From Flavobacteriales bacterium (lineage in GTDB: Bacteria > Bacteroidota > Bacteroidia > Flavobacteriales_F > PHOS-HE28), in the NCBI GenBank assembly GCA_016705955.1, contig JADJKO010000002.1, positions 620,001 through 684,000 on the forward strand: a stretch of DNA of 64,000 nucleotides, given 5' to 3'. A program made the position numbers and the translations under genes. The notes beneath the pieces were generated by a model. That model was not told the origin of the DNA, did not search any database, and saw only the letters and a program-made list of their open reading frames with translations. Each line of letters starts with the position of its first letter. Position 1 is the first letter of the stretch. Below, one piece after another: positions 17,509-26,513 of this stretch.

Positions 17509-18000
17509 CTACAAACACTTGAACTGATCGAAAGGCTCCAAACAGCTGTTGCACTTCCACAACGCCTTGCACGCCGTAGAGCCGAACGCGCTCACCATCA
17601 CCGTGTCCTTCGAGCCGCATTGCGGGCACTCCACCACGGGCAATTCGCCTTTCAACGCGCGGATGTCGGCGGTCTTTTCCGGCGGCGCGATGCCATATTC
17701 CTTCAGCTTGCGCTTGCCCGCATCGCTGATCCAATCGGTGGTCCAGGCAGGGGAAAGGGTCTGCTTCACTTCCACGTTCGCGATGCCGGCCTTGTGCAAC
17801 TCGGCCAGGATATCGGCACGCATCATGTCCATTGCCGGGCATCCGGTGTACGTGGGCGTGATGGTCACGAGCACCTTGTCGTCCATCACTTCCACTTCGC
17901 GCAATACGCCCAACTCGCGCACGCTGATCACCGGGACCTCGGGGTCCTTCACGTTCTCCAAGAGGGAGAAGATGTGTTCGCGGGTGAGTTCGGCGGTCAT
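17509..18000 (-). CDS. paaD: phenylacetyl-CoA epoxidase subunit PaaD
   Basis: 163 residues. The N-terminal MIP18/DUF59-like domain (VKDPEVPVISVRELGVLREVEV, then TPTYTGCPAMDMM) and a C-terminal zinc-ribbon-like part with CPQCG and CNSC are those of PaaD, which is thought to help assemble or mature the iron centre of the ring-epoxidising complex. The size fits the family. It is the last paa gene of the run paaABCD. ATG 18000 was chosen; ATG 18027 is an alternative. Confidence 0.9.
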   Translation of the reverse strand: MTAELTREHIFSLLENVKDPEVPVISVRELGVLREVEVMDDKVLVTITPTYTGCPAMDMMRADILAELHKAGIANVEVKQTLSPAWTTDWISDAGKRKLKEYGIAPPEKTADIRALKGELPVVECPQCGSKDTVMVSAFGSTACKALWKCNSCLEPFDQFKCL

Positions 18001-18197
18001 GGGAGAGAACAAATGTCGGTCGTACATCGCCTGCGCCAGAGGCGACGGAGGCCGGGCGATCGTAGATCGCGGGACCCGGCCATCCGGAATCTCACAAATG
18101 CTTGCGTTGAACACTAGTGAGACTCCAGCCCGAAGGGCGGGTCCGCTCGCAGAGCCTCGCTTGCCCGGAGTGACGACGATGATGAGTGATCGGCGGT

Positions 18198-18956
18198 CTA
18201 CCACGTCGCCCCCGGATACGCCCGTTGCAGGTATTGCATCTCGGCGAGCATGAAGCCCAAGTGCTCAGTGTGCTTGCCTTGGCGGCCACCGGTCATCATG
18301 AAGCCATCGGCAGGCCGCTTCAAGGTTGCCTCGTTCAACACGGCATCCACCTTCGCATCGAACGCCGCCTTGATCGGCCCCATCTCCGGTACGATACCCG
18401 CCTTCACGAGCACCGCATCCACTTCGTCCGTTTCGAAGAGTTCGCCGGTGTAGGTCCAGAGTTCATCCAGCGCAGCTTGCGCGCGGCGGTGACTTTCCTC
18501 GGTGCCATCGCCGAAGCGGATCATCCAATCGCCGCTGGTCTTCAATTGGTAGGTGATCTCCTTCACGGCCTTCGCGGCGATGGCGGCGAGTTGCTCGTCG
18601 GCGCTGTTCATCAACGCTTGCTGCAAGGGCAGGTGCCACGCATCGTACAGGAAGCAGCGTGCGATGGTGTGCGCGTAGTCCCCGTTCGGCATTTCCACCA
18701 GCTTCACGTTCATGAATTGACGTTCGGCGCGTAGGTAGGCGAGATCGTCCTCGCTGCGTTGTTTGCCTTCAACCGTTCCTGCGTACTGCAAATAGTTCCG
18801 CGCCTGTCCGATCAGGTCCAGCGCACGGTTGGTCAGGGCGATGTCCTCCTCCAGTTGGGGTCCGTGCCCGCACCATTCGCTCAAGCGATGGCTTAGGATC
18901 AGGTTGTCATCGCCGCGACGGAGGCAGTAGGCGAAGAGGGCTTCTTGTTGGGTCAT
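18198..18956 (-). CDS. paaC: phenylacetyl-CoA epoxidase subunit PaaC
   Basis: 252 residues, usual size for PaaC. The ferritin-like four-helix protein (YCLRRGDDNLILSHRLSEWCG, then ALDLIGQARNYLQYAG) is the structural partner of PaaA in the multicomponent enzyme that converts phenylacetyl-CoA to its 1,2-epoxide. The start at 18956 is fixed by homology; coding does not extend upstream, where an inverted repeat fills the gap to paaB. Confidence 0.93.
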   Translation of the reverse strand: MTQQEALFAYCLRRGDDNLILSHRLSEWCGHGPQLEEDIALTNRALDLIGQARNYLQYAGTVEGKQRSEDDLAYLRAERQFMNVKLVEMPNGDYAHTIARCFLYDAWHLPLQQALMNSADEQLAAIAAKAVKEITYQLKTSGDWMIRFGDGTEESHRRAQAALDELWTYTGELFETDEVDAVLVKAGIVPEMGPIKAAFDAKVDAVLNEATLKRPADGFMMTGGRQGKHTEHLGFMLAEMQYLQRAYPGATW

Positions 18957-19017
18957 TGTTGTTGGCGGTTGTCGTTGGTCGTCGAAGGCTGTTCGCTTCC
19001 CCAGCCAACACCCAACC
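18957..19017. repeat. inverted repeat of GTTG-type words in the paaB-paaC gap
   Basis: GTTGGCGGTTGTCGTTGG on the left is complemented imperfectly by CAGCCAACACCCAACC on the right, around a short core containing GAAGGCTGTTCGCTTCC. It fills the whole intercistronic space. Confidence 0.5.
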
Positions 19018-19020
19018 TCT

Positions 19021-19314
19021 TCAAATGAATTTCGCGCCTTCCGGCATCTGGTAGAACGTGGGGTGCCGGTACGTCTTGTCGTCGGCGGGATCGAAGAGCA
19101 TGGCGGCGTCATCGGGTTGGCTGGCGCTGATCGCCACGGCGGGCACCACCCAGATGCTTTGTCCTTCCTGCCTTCGGGTGTACACGTCACGGGCGTTCTC
19201 GATCGCCATCTGTGCATCGGCTGCGTGCAAGCTGCCCACGTGCTTGTGGTCCAAGCCGCGTTTGCTCTGGATGAAGACTTCCCAGAGGGGCCAGTTGTTG
19301 GGGTTCTCGCTCAT
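19021..19314 (-). CDS. paaB: phenylacetyl-CoA epoxidase subunit PaaB
   Basis: 97 residues, typical for PaaB. WPLWEVFIQSKRGLDHKHVG and the following SLHAADAQMAIENARDVYTRR are strongly conserved; the protein is a small structural subunit that bridges PaaAC units. The start follows from homology. Gaps of about 64 and 100 nt to paaC and paaA are both occupied by inverted repeats of related sequence. Confidence 0.93.
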   Translation of the reverse strand: MSENPNNWPLWEVFIQSKRGLDHKHVGSLHAADAQMAIENARDVYTRRQEGQSIWVVPAVAISASQPDDAAMLFDPADDKTYRHPTFYQMPEGAKFI

Positions 19315-19406
19315 TGTTCGTTGTCCGTTGTTCGTTGTTGGTTGTTCGGTCGCACGGGCTGCGCGCCGGATCCGCGCGACGGCCATTCAACTGACAACCG
19401 ACAACA
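19315..19406. repeat. inverted repeat of TTGTTCG-type words in the paaA-paaB gap
   Basis: The left side is a run of imperfect 9-nt words (TGTTCGTTGTCCGTTG and on); the right side CAACTGACAACCGACAACA (19388-19406) is its imperfect complement. The GC-rich core contains GCGCGCCGGATCCGCGCG, itself nearly palindromic. Confidence 0.55.
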
Positions 19407-19414
19407 GGTCCTCA

Positions 19415-20356
19415 TTACGCTGCTTTGCGTTTCGCCTTCTTGGCCGCGTAAGCCATGGCTGCTTCGCGCACCCACGCACCATCGTCATGTGCCTTGTTGC
19501 GCGCGGCGAGCCGTTCCTTGTTGCACGGTCCGTTGCCGGCCACCACGTTGTTGAATTCGGTCCAGTCGATCTCGCCTGAGTCGTAGTGCTGGGTGCTTTC
19601 GTTCCATTTCAGCTTCGGGTCGGGGACCTTCAGGCCAATGACCTCGGCTTGCTGCACCGTACGGTCGATGAAGGTCTGGCGCAACTCATCATTGCTCTGT
19701 CGCTTGATCTTCCACTTCATGCTCTGCGCGCTGTGCGGACTGTTCGCATCGCTGGGGCCGAACATCATCAAACTGGGCCACCACCAGCGGTTCAGCGCGT
19801 CCTGCGCCATTTCCCGTTGCTCCGGTGTGCCCTTCGACAGCACGCTCATGATCTCGTAGCCCTGGCGCTGGTGGAAACTCTCCTCCTTGCAGATGCGCAC
19901 CATGGCGCGGGCGTACGGACCGTAGCTCGTGCGGCACAGCATCACCTGGTTCATGATCGCCGCGCCATCCACCAACCAACCTACGGCGCCGATGTCGGCC
20001 CAAGTGAGGGTCGGGTAGTTGAAGATGCTACTGTACTTGGCCTTGCCGCCGAGCAGGTCATCGACGGTCTTTTCGCGTGTGGTCCCAAGCGTTTCGACAG
20101 CACTGTACAAGTACAGCCCGTGGCCAGCCTCGTCCTGGATCTTCGCGAGCAGGATGGCCTTACGCCGCAGGTTCGGCGCGCGGGTGATCCAATTGCCCTC
20201 AGGTAGCATGCCGACCACTTCACTGTGCGCGTGCTGGCTGATCTGCCGGACCAGGTTCTTGCGGTAGCCATCGGGCATCCAATCCTTCGGCTCGATCTTC
20301 AGTTCGCCGTCCACTTTCGCTTGGAAGAGCTCTTCGAGGTTCTTCACATCCGTCAT
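19415..20356 (-). CDS. paaA: phenylacetyl-CoA 1,2-epoxidase catalytic subunit PaaA
   Basis: 313 residues, usual size. A ferritin-like diiron protein; the segments IQDEAGHGLYLYSAVETLG and CKEESFHQRQGYEI supply Glu/His ligands of the ExxH type. With PaaB and PaaC it inserts one oxygen into the aromatic ring of phenylacetyl-CoA. It is the first gene of the paaABCD run. The reductase PaaE, which supplies electrons, is not found next to it or elsewhere in the window. A TATATCTTG stretch upstream could be a -7 element. Confidence 0.95.
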   Translation of the reverse strand: MTDVKNLEELFQAKVDGELKIEPKDWMPDGYRKNLVRQISQHAHSEVVGMLPEGNWITRAPNLRRKAILLAKIQDEAGHGLYLYSAVETLGTTREKTVDDLLGGKAKYSSIFNYPTLTWADIGAVGWLVDGAAIMNQVMLCRTSYGPYARAMVRICKEESFHQRQGYEIMSVLSKGTPEQREMAQDALNRWWWPSLMMFGPSDANSPHSAQSMKWKIKRQSNDELRQTFIDRTVQQAEVIGLKVPDPKLKWNESTQHYDSGEIDWTEFNNVVAGNGPCNKERLAARNKAHDDGAWVREAAMAYAAKKAKRKAA

Positions 20357-20734
20357 GTTCTTCGATTGCTTGGCGCCAAGATATAGCCTTGCTCGTGGTG
20401 GTGGTGGATCATGGCCCGGTCCACGCCAATGACGCACGCAACAGGGGAACTGGTCAGGACCAGGAGGAACCGATCCGTGATCACGACTCCCGGATGCATC
20501 ACGCAGTCCGAACCGAGCAGGAGAAGAAGTGGACCGCTTTGTTGGGCTGGTCCTTCTGAGCAGATTCGAACCTCTTCAAATAGAAAGAGATGCCGAACTC
20601 GACCTCCTTTCAGGGTCCATTGAACTCTTCCAATGCGTTCATCGATATGGGAGCGGTGGGATCCGGGCCAGTGTTCATGTGCGATAGTTCATGCGGCAAG
20701 GCTGAACTTCGTTGCGCCGCCGGTGTACCGCCGG
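20357..20734. other. 378-nt intergenic region between paaA and a divergent hypothetical gene
   Basis: No convincing gene. The left end should hold the paaA promoter; a minus-strand TATATCTTGG about 30 nt before paaA is the best candidate -7 element. Nothing else distinctive was seen, only short open frames with no family resemblance. Confidence 0.5.
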
Positions 20735-21958
20735 ATGATGATGCGCGATCGATCTCCATTGCTTCTGTTCTCCCTCTTGCTGGCGTGCAACGCAAGTGAG
20801 GCACAACCGGATCTTCTTGGCGCATGGCCTGCTTGCGCAGAGATCGATGCATCATTCGTCCATGAGGTGAAGCGCACGCTCACGGATAGCACCGACCTGT
20901 TCCAAGGTGCGTACCCCGTGCCACCCGGACTTACCTGCGAATTGCTTGAAGGCTTGCAGGAACGATTGAAGGATGACAGCGCACGCTACTACTTCGCGCA
21001 TTTCTCGCGCCGTTATTGGTCGGAGGATGGAAGGAATACCAATGGCTTCCGCTTCATCAAGCGGCATATGGACTTCGACCTATCCGTGGCGGCCACGGCG
21101 CATTGGAATGCGGACATCCGGATCATGGCGTTGGATGAATTGATGAACTACCGACGCATGCGCCCGATGGTTTGCACCACCAAGGAGGGTTATGCCCATC
21201 TACTCGTTCAGGACGAGCGAACGATCCGTTACTTGATCCATGTGCTGGAGAATACGCCATGGTTCATCGGAGGTAGCGAGAATTCCACCATTCATGGTGC
21301 GTACATCGGCAAGATCCTGAACGCACTGGATCTCTTCACCGGCACGGAGTTCTTCCACCTACAGGAAGGACAGTTGCACGTTGCGTTCACCGATGCGCGC
21401 GGATCGCGATGCGCTCACGCAGTGGAAGAAGCGGACCCCATGAAGTGGCAGGCGATCGGGCTTCTCTTCCTGTTCTCGTTGTCCGCCCAAGCGCAGAACG
21501 ACTATCACTTCGCACAGGTCATCAAGCGAGGGAATGTGCGCGCGATCGATCGGCACATGAAGCGGTTCATCCACCGGGAAGGAAAGAGCGTCCGACCGGG
21601 ATCATACCTACAACCCTTGGGCGGCGCGGAAGGACGGATCCAGGAACTCTGGTACCGCTTGCGGAAACAGATCGGCGTGACGGACCTTGACTGGGACCGA
21701 TGCGTGGCGAAGGAGGCGATCTGGCCCGGGCAGTGGACGCTTGGTGTCGTCTTCCGGACCAAGGAAGGACGCGGCGAGGACAACGTGGAACGCTGCTACA
21801 CCATCCAAGGAGGCCGGATGGGGACGATCAACATCTTCGGATGGCGCCCTCGTATCCGAAGCGCACGTGATGACCTGAAATTGATCGGCGTGTGTTCCTG
21901 CCCGGACTTCGTGGAGGCCCAGCGCGCGCTGTGCGAAGAACGATGGCCTGGGCATTGA
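20735..21958 (+). CDS. hypothetical lipoprotein with an internal second signal-peptide-like segment
   Basis: 407 residues from the first of three adjacent Met codons. The N-terminus is a lipoprotein-type signal (SLLLACNAS). No family was recognised in the first about 230 residues. At nt 21440 an internal Met opens MKWQAIGLLFLFSLSAQAQ, which looks exactly like an independent Sec signal peptide with AQAQ cleavage site and is followed by a different about 150-residue domain. The reading frame is continuous with no stop between. Either two adjacent genes have been fused by loss of a stop codon, or the second segment is translated separately from ATG 21440. Both halves are of unknown function. Confidence 0.6.
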   Translation: MMMRDRSPLLLFSLLLACNASEAQPDLLGAWPACAEIDASFVHEVKRTLTDSTDLFQGAYPVPPGLTCELLEGLQERLKDDSARYYFAHFSRRYWSEDGRNTNGFRFIKRHMDFDLSVAATAHWNADIRIMALDELMNYRRMRPMVCTTKEGYAHLLVQDERTIRYLIHVLENTPWFIGGSENSTIHGAYIGKILNALDLFTGTEFFHLQEGQLHVAFTDARGSRCAHAVEEADPMKWQAIGLLFLFSLSAQAQNDYHFAQVIKRGNVRAIDRHMKRFIHREGKSVRPGSYLQPLGGAEGRIQELWYRLRKQIGVTDLDWDRCVAKEAIWPGQWTLGVVFRTKEGRGEDNVERCYTIQGGRMGTINIFGWRPRIRSARDDLKLIGVCSCPDFVEAQRALCEERWPGH

Positions 21959-21999
21959 CGTGCGGGCGAAGGCAACCGCGCGATCCACGGGCCACCGCG

Positions 22000-22007
22000 T
22001 AGTTTCG
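22000..22007 (+). promoter_or_regulatory. putative -7 element of RlmL-like gene
   Basis: TAGTTTCG fits TAnnTTCG and lies 18 nt before the ATG at 22026. Confidence 0.4.
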
Positions 22008-22025
22008 GCCTCGCGCAAGGAAAGT

Positions 22026-23213
22026 ATGGCCGAGGACGAATTCGAAATGATCGCCCAGACCCTCTACGGGTTGGAGGATGTGCTGGCGAAGGAACTCGCT
22101 GACCTCGGAGCCACTTCCATCACGACACACAACCGTGCGGTGCGCTTCACCGGTGATACGGCCTTGCTCTACAAAGCGAACCTGTGCCTTCACACCGCAC
22201 TACGGATCCTGGTGCCCATTGCATCGTTCCATGTCCGCGACGAACATGAATTGTATGGTGCCATCCACGATATGCCGTGGGAGGATTTCATGGAAGTGCA
22301 GGACACCTTAGCGGTGCATTGCAGTTTGAACTCCGAACTCTTCGGCCACTCGCAATACCTCGCGCTGAAGACGAAGGACGCGGTGTGCGATCGCTTCCGC
22401 GAGAAGACCGGACAACGTCCGAGCGTGGATGTGGAACTACCCACACTGCGGATCTTCTTGCACGTGCATGGTGACCGATGCACCGTTTCGTTGGACAGTT
22501 CCGGCAACAGTTTGCACGAACGCGGATATCGCGATCAGACCAACATCGCGCCCATCAACGAAGTGCTCGCAGCAGGCATGGTGCTCTTGAGCGGCTGGGA
22601 CCAACGCAGTCCATTCGTGGACCCCATGTGCGGATCAGGAACGGTGGTCATCGAAGCCTCGATGCTCGCCTACGGCATCCCACCGAACCACGACCGCGCG
22701 CAGTTCGGCTTCGAGCGTTGGATGGATTTCGATCAAGCCCTGTGGGAGCGGATCCACACCGAAGCGATGGCGAAGGTGAAGACGGAGGGCCCTGTGATCA
22801 TGGGCGGAGAGATCTCTCCGAACGTGGCACGCAAGGCCATTGCGAATACGCACAACGCCGGCTTGGAGCACATGATCACCATCACCACCAGCGCTTTCGC
22901 GGATCTGAAGGCTCCTGATGATCCAGGCGTGCTCATCCTCAATCCACCATACGGCGAACGCATGGACAAGGACGAGGACATCCACGCACTGTACAGGATG
23001 ATCGGCGATACGTTGAAGAAGAACTGGGCGGGATGGACGGCCTGGGTGATCACCTCTAATATGGAAGCGGCCAAGTCCATCAAGCTCACGCCCAAACCGA
23101 AGATCAGATTGTACAACGGTGCGCTCGATTGCCGGTTCCTTCGCTACGAACTCTACGTGGGGAGCCGAAAAAGGGATCCGGGCGTTGAGGGGGGGCCGCC
23201 CGATGGTGCATGA
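22026..23213 (+). CDS. THUMP domain class I RNA methyltransferase, RlmL/YpsC-like
   Basis: 395 residues. An N-terminal ferredoxin-like plus THUMP region (QTLYGLEDVLAKELADLGA to about residue 160) binds RNA; the C-terminal Rossmann domain has the SAM-binding VDPMCGSGTVVIEA and the catalytic NPPYGERM. This is the architecture of the 23S rRNA N2-guanine methyltransferases (RlmL N-terminal half, YpsC). The exact target base cannot be read from sequence. It starts at ATG 22026; upstream frame is not supported. Confidence 0.9.
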   Translation: MAEDEFEMIAQTLYGLEDVLAKELADLGATSITTHNRAVRFTGDTALLYKANLCLHTALRILVPIASFHVRDEHELYGAIHDMPWEDFMEVQDTLAVHCSLNSELFGHSQYLALKTKDAVCDRFREKTGQRPSVDVELPTLRIFLHVHGDRCTVSLDSSGNSLHERGYRDQTNIAPINEVLAAGMVLLSGWDQRSPFVDPMCGSGTVVIEASMLAYGIPPNHDRAQFGFERWMDFDQALWERIHTEAMAKVKTEGPVIMGGEISPNVARKAIANTHNAGLEHMITITTSAFADLKAPDDPGVLILNPPYGERMDKDEDIHALYRMIGDTLKKNWAGWTAWVITSNMEAAKSIKLTPKPKIRLYNGALDCRFLRYELYVGSRKRDPGVEGGPPDGA

Positions 23214-23272
23214 TCTCGTAGCTGATCCCGATCCGCCGCGTGGTGCCGTACCTTCAAACCAAACCCCACGCC

Positions 23273-23488
23273 ATGAGCGATCCCATCAGTTCCAACGACC
23301 CCTTGGGTCCCGTGTACCAACAGAACCCCGGGAAGATCCGGCCGGAGAAGAGCCTGCGTAACCTGACCTCGAAGAGCAATCTAGTGGTCCTAGTGGTCAT
23401 CGCGGCCGTATTGCTCGCGCTATTCGCCATGCTTGGAGGTGGAGGAAAGGAGGAGCCTGCCGCTCCAGCAGCCACTGAGATCCGGTAA
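23273..23488 (+). CDS. small single-pass membrane protein, hypothetical
   Basis: 71 residues: a polar N-terminus of about 36 residues, one membrane helix (VVLVVIAAVLLALFAML) and a short Gly, Pro and Ala-rich tail. No family recognised. It lies between the methyltransferase gene (59 nt gap) and the Omp28 gene. Confidence 0.5.
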   Translation: MSDPISSNDPLGPVYQQNPGKIRPEKSLRNLTSKSNLVVLVVIAAVLLALFAMLGGGGKEEPAAPAATEIR

Positions 23489-23720
23489 CGGTCCGGTGCG
23501 CAGGCGTGGATCGCCACGCGCCTTCCGGTACCGCGGATCGCATTCGCCCGGTACGTGCGGATGGCGCACCTTACGTGCCCGGTACCTTTAATGGATGCGA
23601 TCCCCTCTTTTTCCGCACCACCGGACACCACATTCCCGGGGACAGCACTCCAATGATCCGCTCCGAGCCGTATGGGTCAACGGCAACTCCCGGATACTTT
23701 CACCGCCATAACCAGAGAAC

Positions 23721-25772
23721 ATGAAGAAGACCCTTACCCTGCTCGCTTTCGTTCCGGCCCTTTCCTTCGGCCAATCCTTGGTGAGCACCACCCCGCAGAA
23801 CCGCACGGCGCTGCTGGAGGATTTCACCGGTATCCACTGCGGCTACTGCCCCGAAGGACATGTGATCATGGCTGCGTTGGCCGCTATCCACGGCGACAAG
23901 CTGGTGAATGTGGGTGTGCATGCGAACGTGTACGCGGTGCCTAGCGGAAGCGAGCCCGATTTCCGCACACCGGAAGGTGATGCGATCGATGCGTTCTTTC
24001 CTATTTCCGGCTATCCGTCGGGCGTGATCAACCGGCGGGCCTACAGCGGTAGTACGGCGAATGGCCGTGGTGCTTGGGAGGGCGCGGTGAACGCTGCACT
24101 GGCCCTGAGCAGCCCCGTGAATGTGGGCGTGGAAAGCAACTTCGACGGCACGGACCTCACCGTGCATGTGGTGGCCTACTACACCGACAATAGCCCGGCA
24201 GGCAACGACTACATCAGCGTGCTGGTGACCGAGAACCACCTCATCGGATGGCAGACCGACTATGCCAACGGCAACCACACCAATTACGACCACCTGCATG
24301 TGCTGCGCGGCTACCTTACCGATACCTGGGGCGAGGACGTGGGCGACCATGTGGCCGGTGATCTGGTGGAGCGTACCTACACCTTCACGGTGCCCGGCAC
24401 CTGGAACATCGCGAACTGCGAGGTCGCGGCTTTCGTGAGCGAGTACCAGAGCGAGGTGTACCAAGCGCGCAGTGTGCCGGCCGATGGCGGCACCACCCTC
24501 GTGATCGGCGCGTTGACCGGTGATCCGCAACCGTACCGCGCGGGTACCAGTGCTACCGCCACCACCTTCGCCGGAAACTTCAGCAATGGCGTTGGTGCGA
24601 ATGAGGACTATGTGATCACGCTCACCAGCAACGGCGCACCTGCCGGTTGGACCAGCGCCTTTACGGTGGATGGCGCTCCGCAGGGTAATCCCGCCACGAT
24701 CTCGTTGGCGAGCGGTGCGAGCATCTCCTTGGATGTGGACGTCACGCCGAATGCTGCACCGGGCATCGGGAAGTACACGCTCACCGTGGCGAGTTCCACA
24801 AACCCCAACGCACCCATCCTCTCTGAGGAGTACCATGTGATCAGTGGCGTGCATGACCTGATCGTGAGCAACCCGCAAGCGGAAGCGCACGAGCCGATCT
24901 ATACCGAAGGCATGTGGAACGAGACCGCCGAGGCCGCGACCAGCCGCGCGGACTTCACCGCCTTCGGTCAGGCCGGTGCGCTCACCGACGTGTACAACCT
25001 CTACCTGAACATCAGCTGGACCTTCCCGAGCTACACGGATGAGGTGGCCAACGTGCTTGCGGACTTCATGGATAACGGCGGTAACCTCATGATCGCTGGG
25101 CAGGATATCGGTTGGGACCAGAGTGGTGCGACCGGCGCCTACGGCACACCCGTCACGCAGGCTTTCTATGCCAGCCATCTCCATGCGACGTTTGTTGATG
25201 ATGGTAGCACCGCAGATACCCAAGTGCTCTGGGAGACCGCCGATGCCGTTTTCGGGAACCTGGGTAACAGCACCATCGCGAACGTGTTCGTCAACAACAC
25301 CTATCCGGACCAGATCACGCCGATCGCACCCGCCGTTCCCATCCTACGCTATTCCGCCACCAAGATCGGTGGACTGCGTGCAGAGACGGGCAACTACAAG
25401 CTGGTGTACTTCGGCATCGGACCGGAGCAGGTGACCAACGCGGCCATCGCACGATTGATGGTGCAAGCGAGCCACGATTGGTTCTATGGCCTGGTGAGCG
25501 TGGAGGAGTTCGATGCGATGCTGAACGCGCTGGGCCAAGCCTATCCTTCACCCGCTAATGCGTACGTAACCATTCCCATCGGCGAATTCACCGGCGCGGC
25601 CACTCTGGAGGTGTTCGATGCCACGGGACGGATGGTGATGAGCGGGAACGTGACCACGCAGAATGCGAACATCACCGTGGGCACTTCACAACTCAGCAAC
25701 GGGATCTACAGCGCACGCCTCCGCACCGTTGCTGGTCGCGGGCAGGCACGCACCTTCATGGTGTCACGCTGA
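23721..25772 (+). CDS. Omp28-related outer membrane protein with T9SS sorting domain
   Basis: 683 residues. Signal peptide at residues 1-18. A thioredoxin-fold Omp28 region follows, with CGYC (about residue 41) in the position of a redox CxxC and a cis-Pro region GYPSGVINR. Middle modules are immunoglobulin-like (about 260-370) and a domain that looks like a flavodoxin or glutamine-amidotransferase-like fold (about 380-590). The last about 80 residues (AYPSPANAYVTIPI, then DATGRMVMSG) form a type A T9SS sorting domain, so the protein is exported and anchored on the cell surface. The substrate is unknown. A terminator follows directly. Confidence 0.85.
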   Translation: MKKTLTLLAFVPALSFGQSLVSTTPQNRTALLEDFTGIHCGYCPEGHVIMAALAAIHGDKLVNVGVHANVYAVPSGSEPDFRTPEGDAIDAFFPISGYPSGVINRRAYSGSTANGRGAWEGAVNAALALSSPVNVGVESNFDGTDLTVHVVAYYTDNSPAGNDYISVLVTENHLIGWQTDYANGNHTNYDHLHVLRGYLTDTWGEDVGDHVAGDLVERTYTFTVPGTWNIANCEVAAFVSEYQSEVYQARSVPADGGTTLVIGALTGDPQPYRAGTSATATTFAGNFSNGVGANEDYVITLTSNGAPAGWTSAFTVDGAPQGNPATISLASGASISLDVDVTPNAAPGIGKYTLTVASSTNPNAPILSEEYHVISGVHDLIVSNPQAEAHEPIYTEGMWNETAEAATSRADFTAFGQAGALTDVYNLYLNISWTFPSYTDEVANVLADFMDNGGNLMIAGQDIGWDQSGATGAYGTPVTQAFYASHLHATFVDDGSTADTQVLWETADAVFGNLGNSTIANVFVNNTYPDQITPIAPAVPILRYSATKIGGLRAETGNYKLVYFGIGPEQVTNAAIARLMVQASHDWFYGLVSVEEFDAMLNALGQAYPSPANAYVTIPIGEFTGAATLEVFDATGRMVMSGNVTTQNANITVGTSQLSNGIYSARLRTVAGRGQARTFMVSR

Positions 25773-25789
25773 TCATTGATCGATCGAAT

Positions 25790-25821
25790 GAAAGCCCTTT
25801 CGCGCAGGCGGAAGGGCTTTC
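25790..25821 (+). terminator. terminator after the Omp28 gene
   Basis: GAAAGCCCTTTCGC pairs with GCGGAAGGGCTTTC with one mismatch; the stem ends in T residues 18 nt after the stop. It can also act for the convergent HEAT-like gene. Confidence 0.75.
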
Positions 25822-25856
25822 TCGCTTGAATACCGTTGTCGTTCGATGGCCCGTGA

Positions 25857-26396
25857 TCACGCGCTTACGCCCAACCGGCCTTCCAACTCCTTCGTCAGGT
25901 CCTCCAACATCGATCGCTTGTACGCATCGGCCTCGCTGGTGGCGGCTTTGCGCACACGCGCCAACCCGAGCCGCGCGGTCTTCTCCGGCCAGATCTCCTG
26001 GTTCTCGATCACGGTGAGGCACTCGAAACACTCGTGGGCGCTTCCCGCGATCGCGATGTCGATGAAGCGATCGAGGTGATCGCGCACATCGAGGCCCGCA
26101 TTCCAGAAGGTGGCAAGGATGGTAGTGCGCACAGGATGGAGCGCTTCGTCTTCCAGCGATGCGAGCAGGGTGGGGACCGCATCCTTCGCCTTCACTTGGT
26201 AGAGAAGCGAAGTGATCCGCTGCTGTACAGCGGATGAAGGCCCCTTGGCCAACGCAGTAAGCAGGGGAGGGATGGCGCGTGCATCACCTTGGGTTTCGAT
26301 GCGGGTGAGGGCGGTGAGGGCCTGCGCATCATCATCACTCAGCAACGCGGCGAAGGCGAGGTCCATGCGTTGTTTGGCAGGGGAATTCTCGGACAT
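25857..26396 (-). CDS. HEAT-repeat-like protein
   Basis: 179 residues made mostly of paired helices with HEAT-like features (GDARAIPPLLTALAKG, then KDAVPTLLASLEDE, with Asp and Arg at the turn). No catalytic motif, signal peptide or membrane helix. Likely a cytoplasmic scaffold; role unknown. The ATG is four nt from a -7 element, so the mRNA would be leaderless. Confidence 0.7.
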   Translation of the reverse strand: MSENSPAKQRMDLAFAALLSDDDAQALTALTRIETQGDARAIPPLLTALAKGPSSAVQQRITSLLYQVKAKDAVPTLLASLEDEALHPVRTTILATFWNAGLDVRDHLDRFIDIAIAGSAHECFECLTVIENQEIWPEKTARLGLARVRKAATSEADAYKRSMLEDLTKELEGRLGVSA

Positions 26397-26400
26397 GGCG

Positions 26401-26408
26401 CGAAAGTA
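26401..26408 (-). promoter_or_regulatory. -7 element of HEAT-like gene
   Basis: Minus-strand TACTTTCG, identical to the cca element, with four nt between it and the start codon. Confidence 0.45.
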
Positions 26409-26513
26409 CAGGGCTGAGTTGTGGCCTTGGAGGGAACGGATGTTGTCTGCACGGCGATCGGTCCAAGGCTTGGTCGCGTGAAGGGAGCTGATGAGAAGTG
26501 CTGGAAGAGCACA

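Noticed and set aside
19315..19406. Short-period TTGTTCG words considered as a CRISPR array
   Set aside because: Words are 7-9 nt, have no spacers of even length, and form inverted rather than direct arrays; no cas genes are near.
23700..25223. A 507-codon minus-strand frame across the Omp28 gene
   Set aside because: Antisense to a gene with signal peptide, Omp28 and T9SS domains; no domain in the antisense product.
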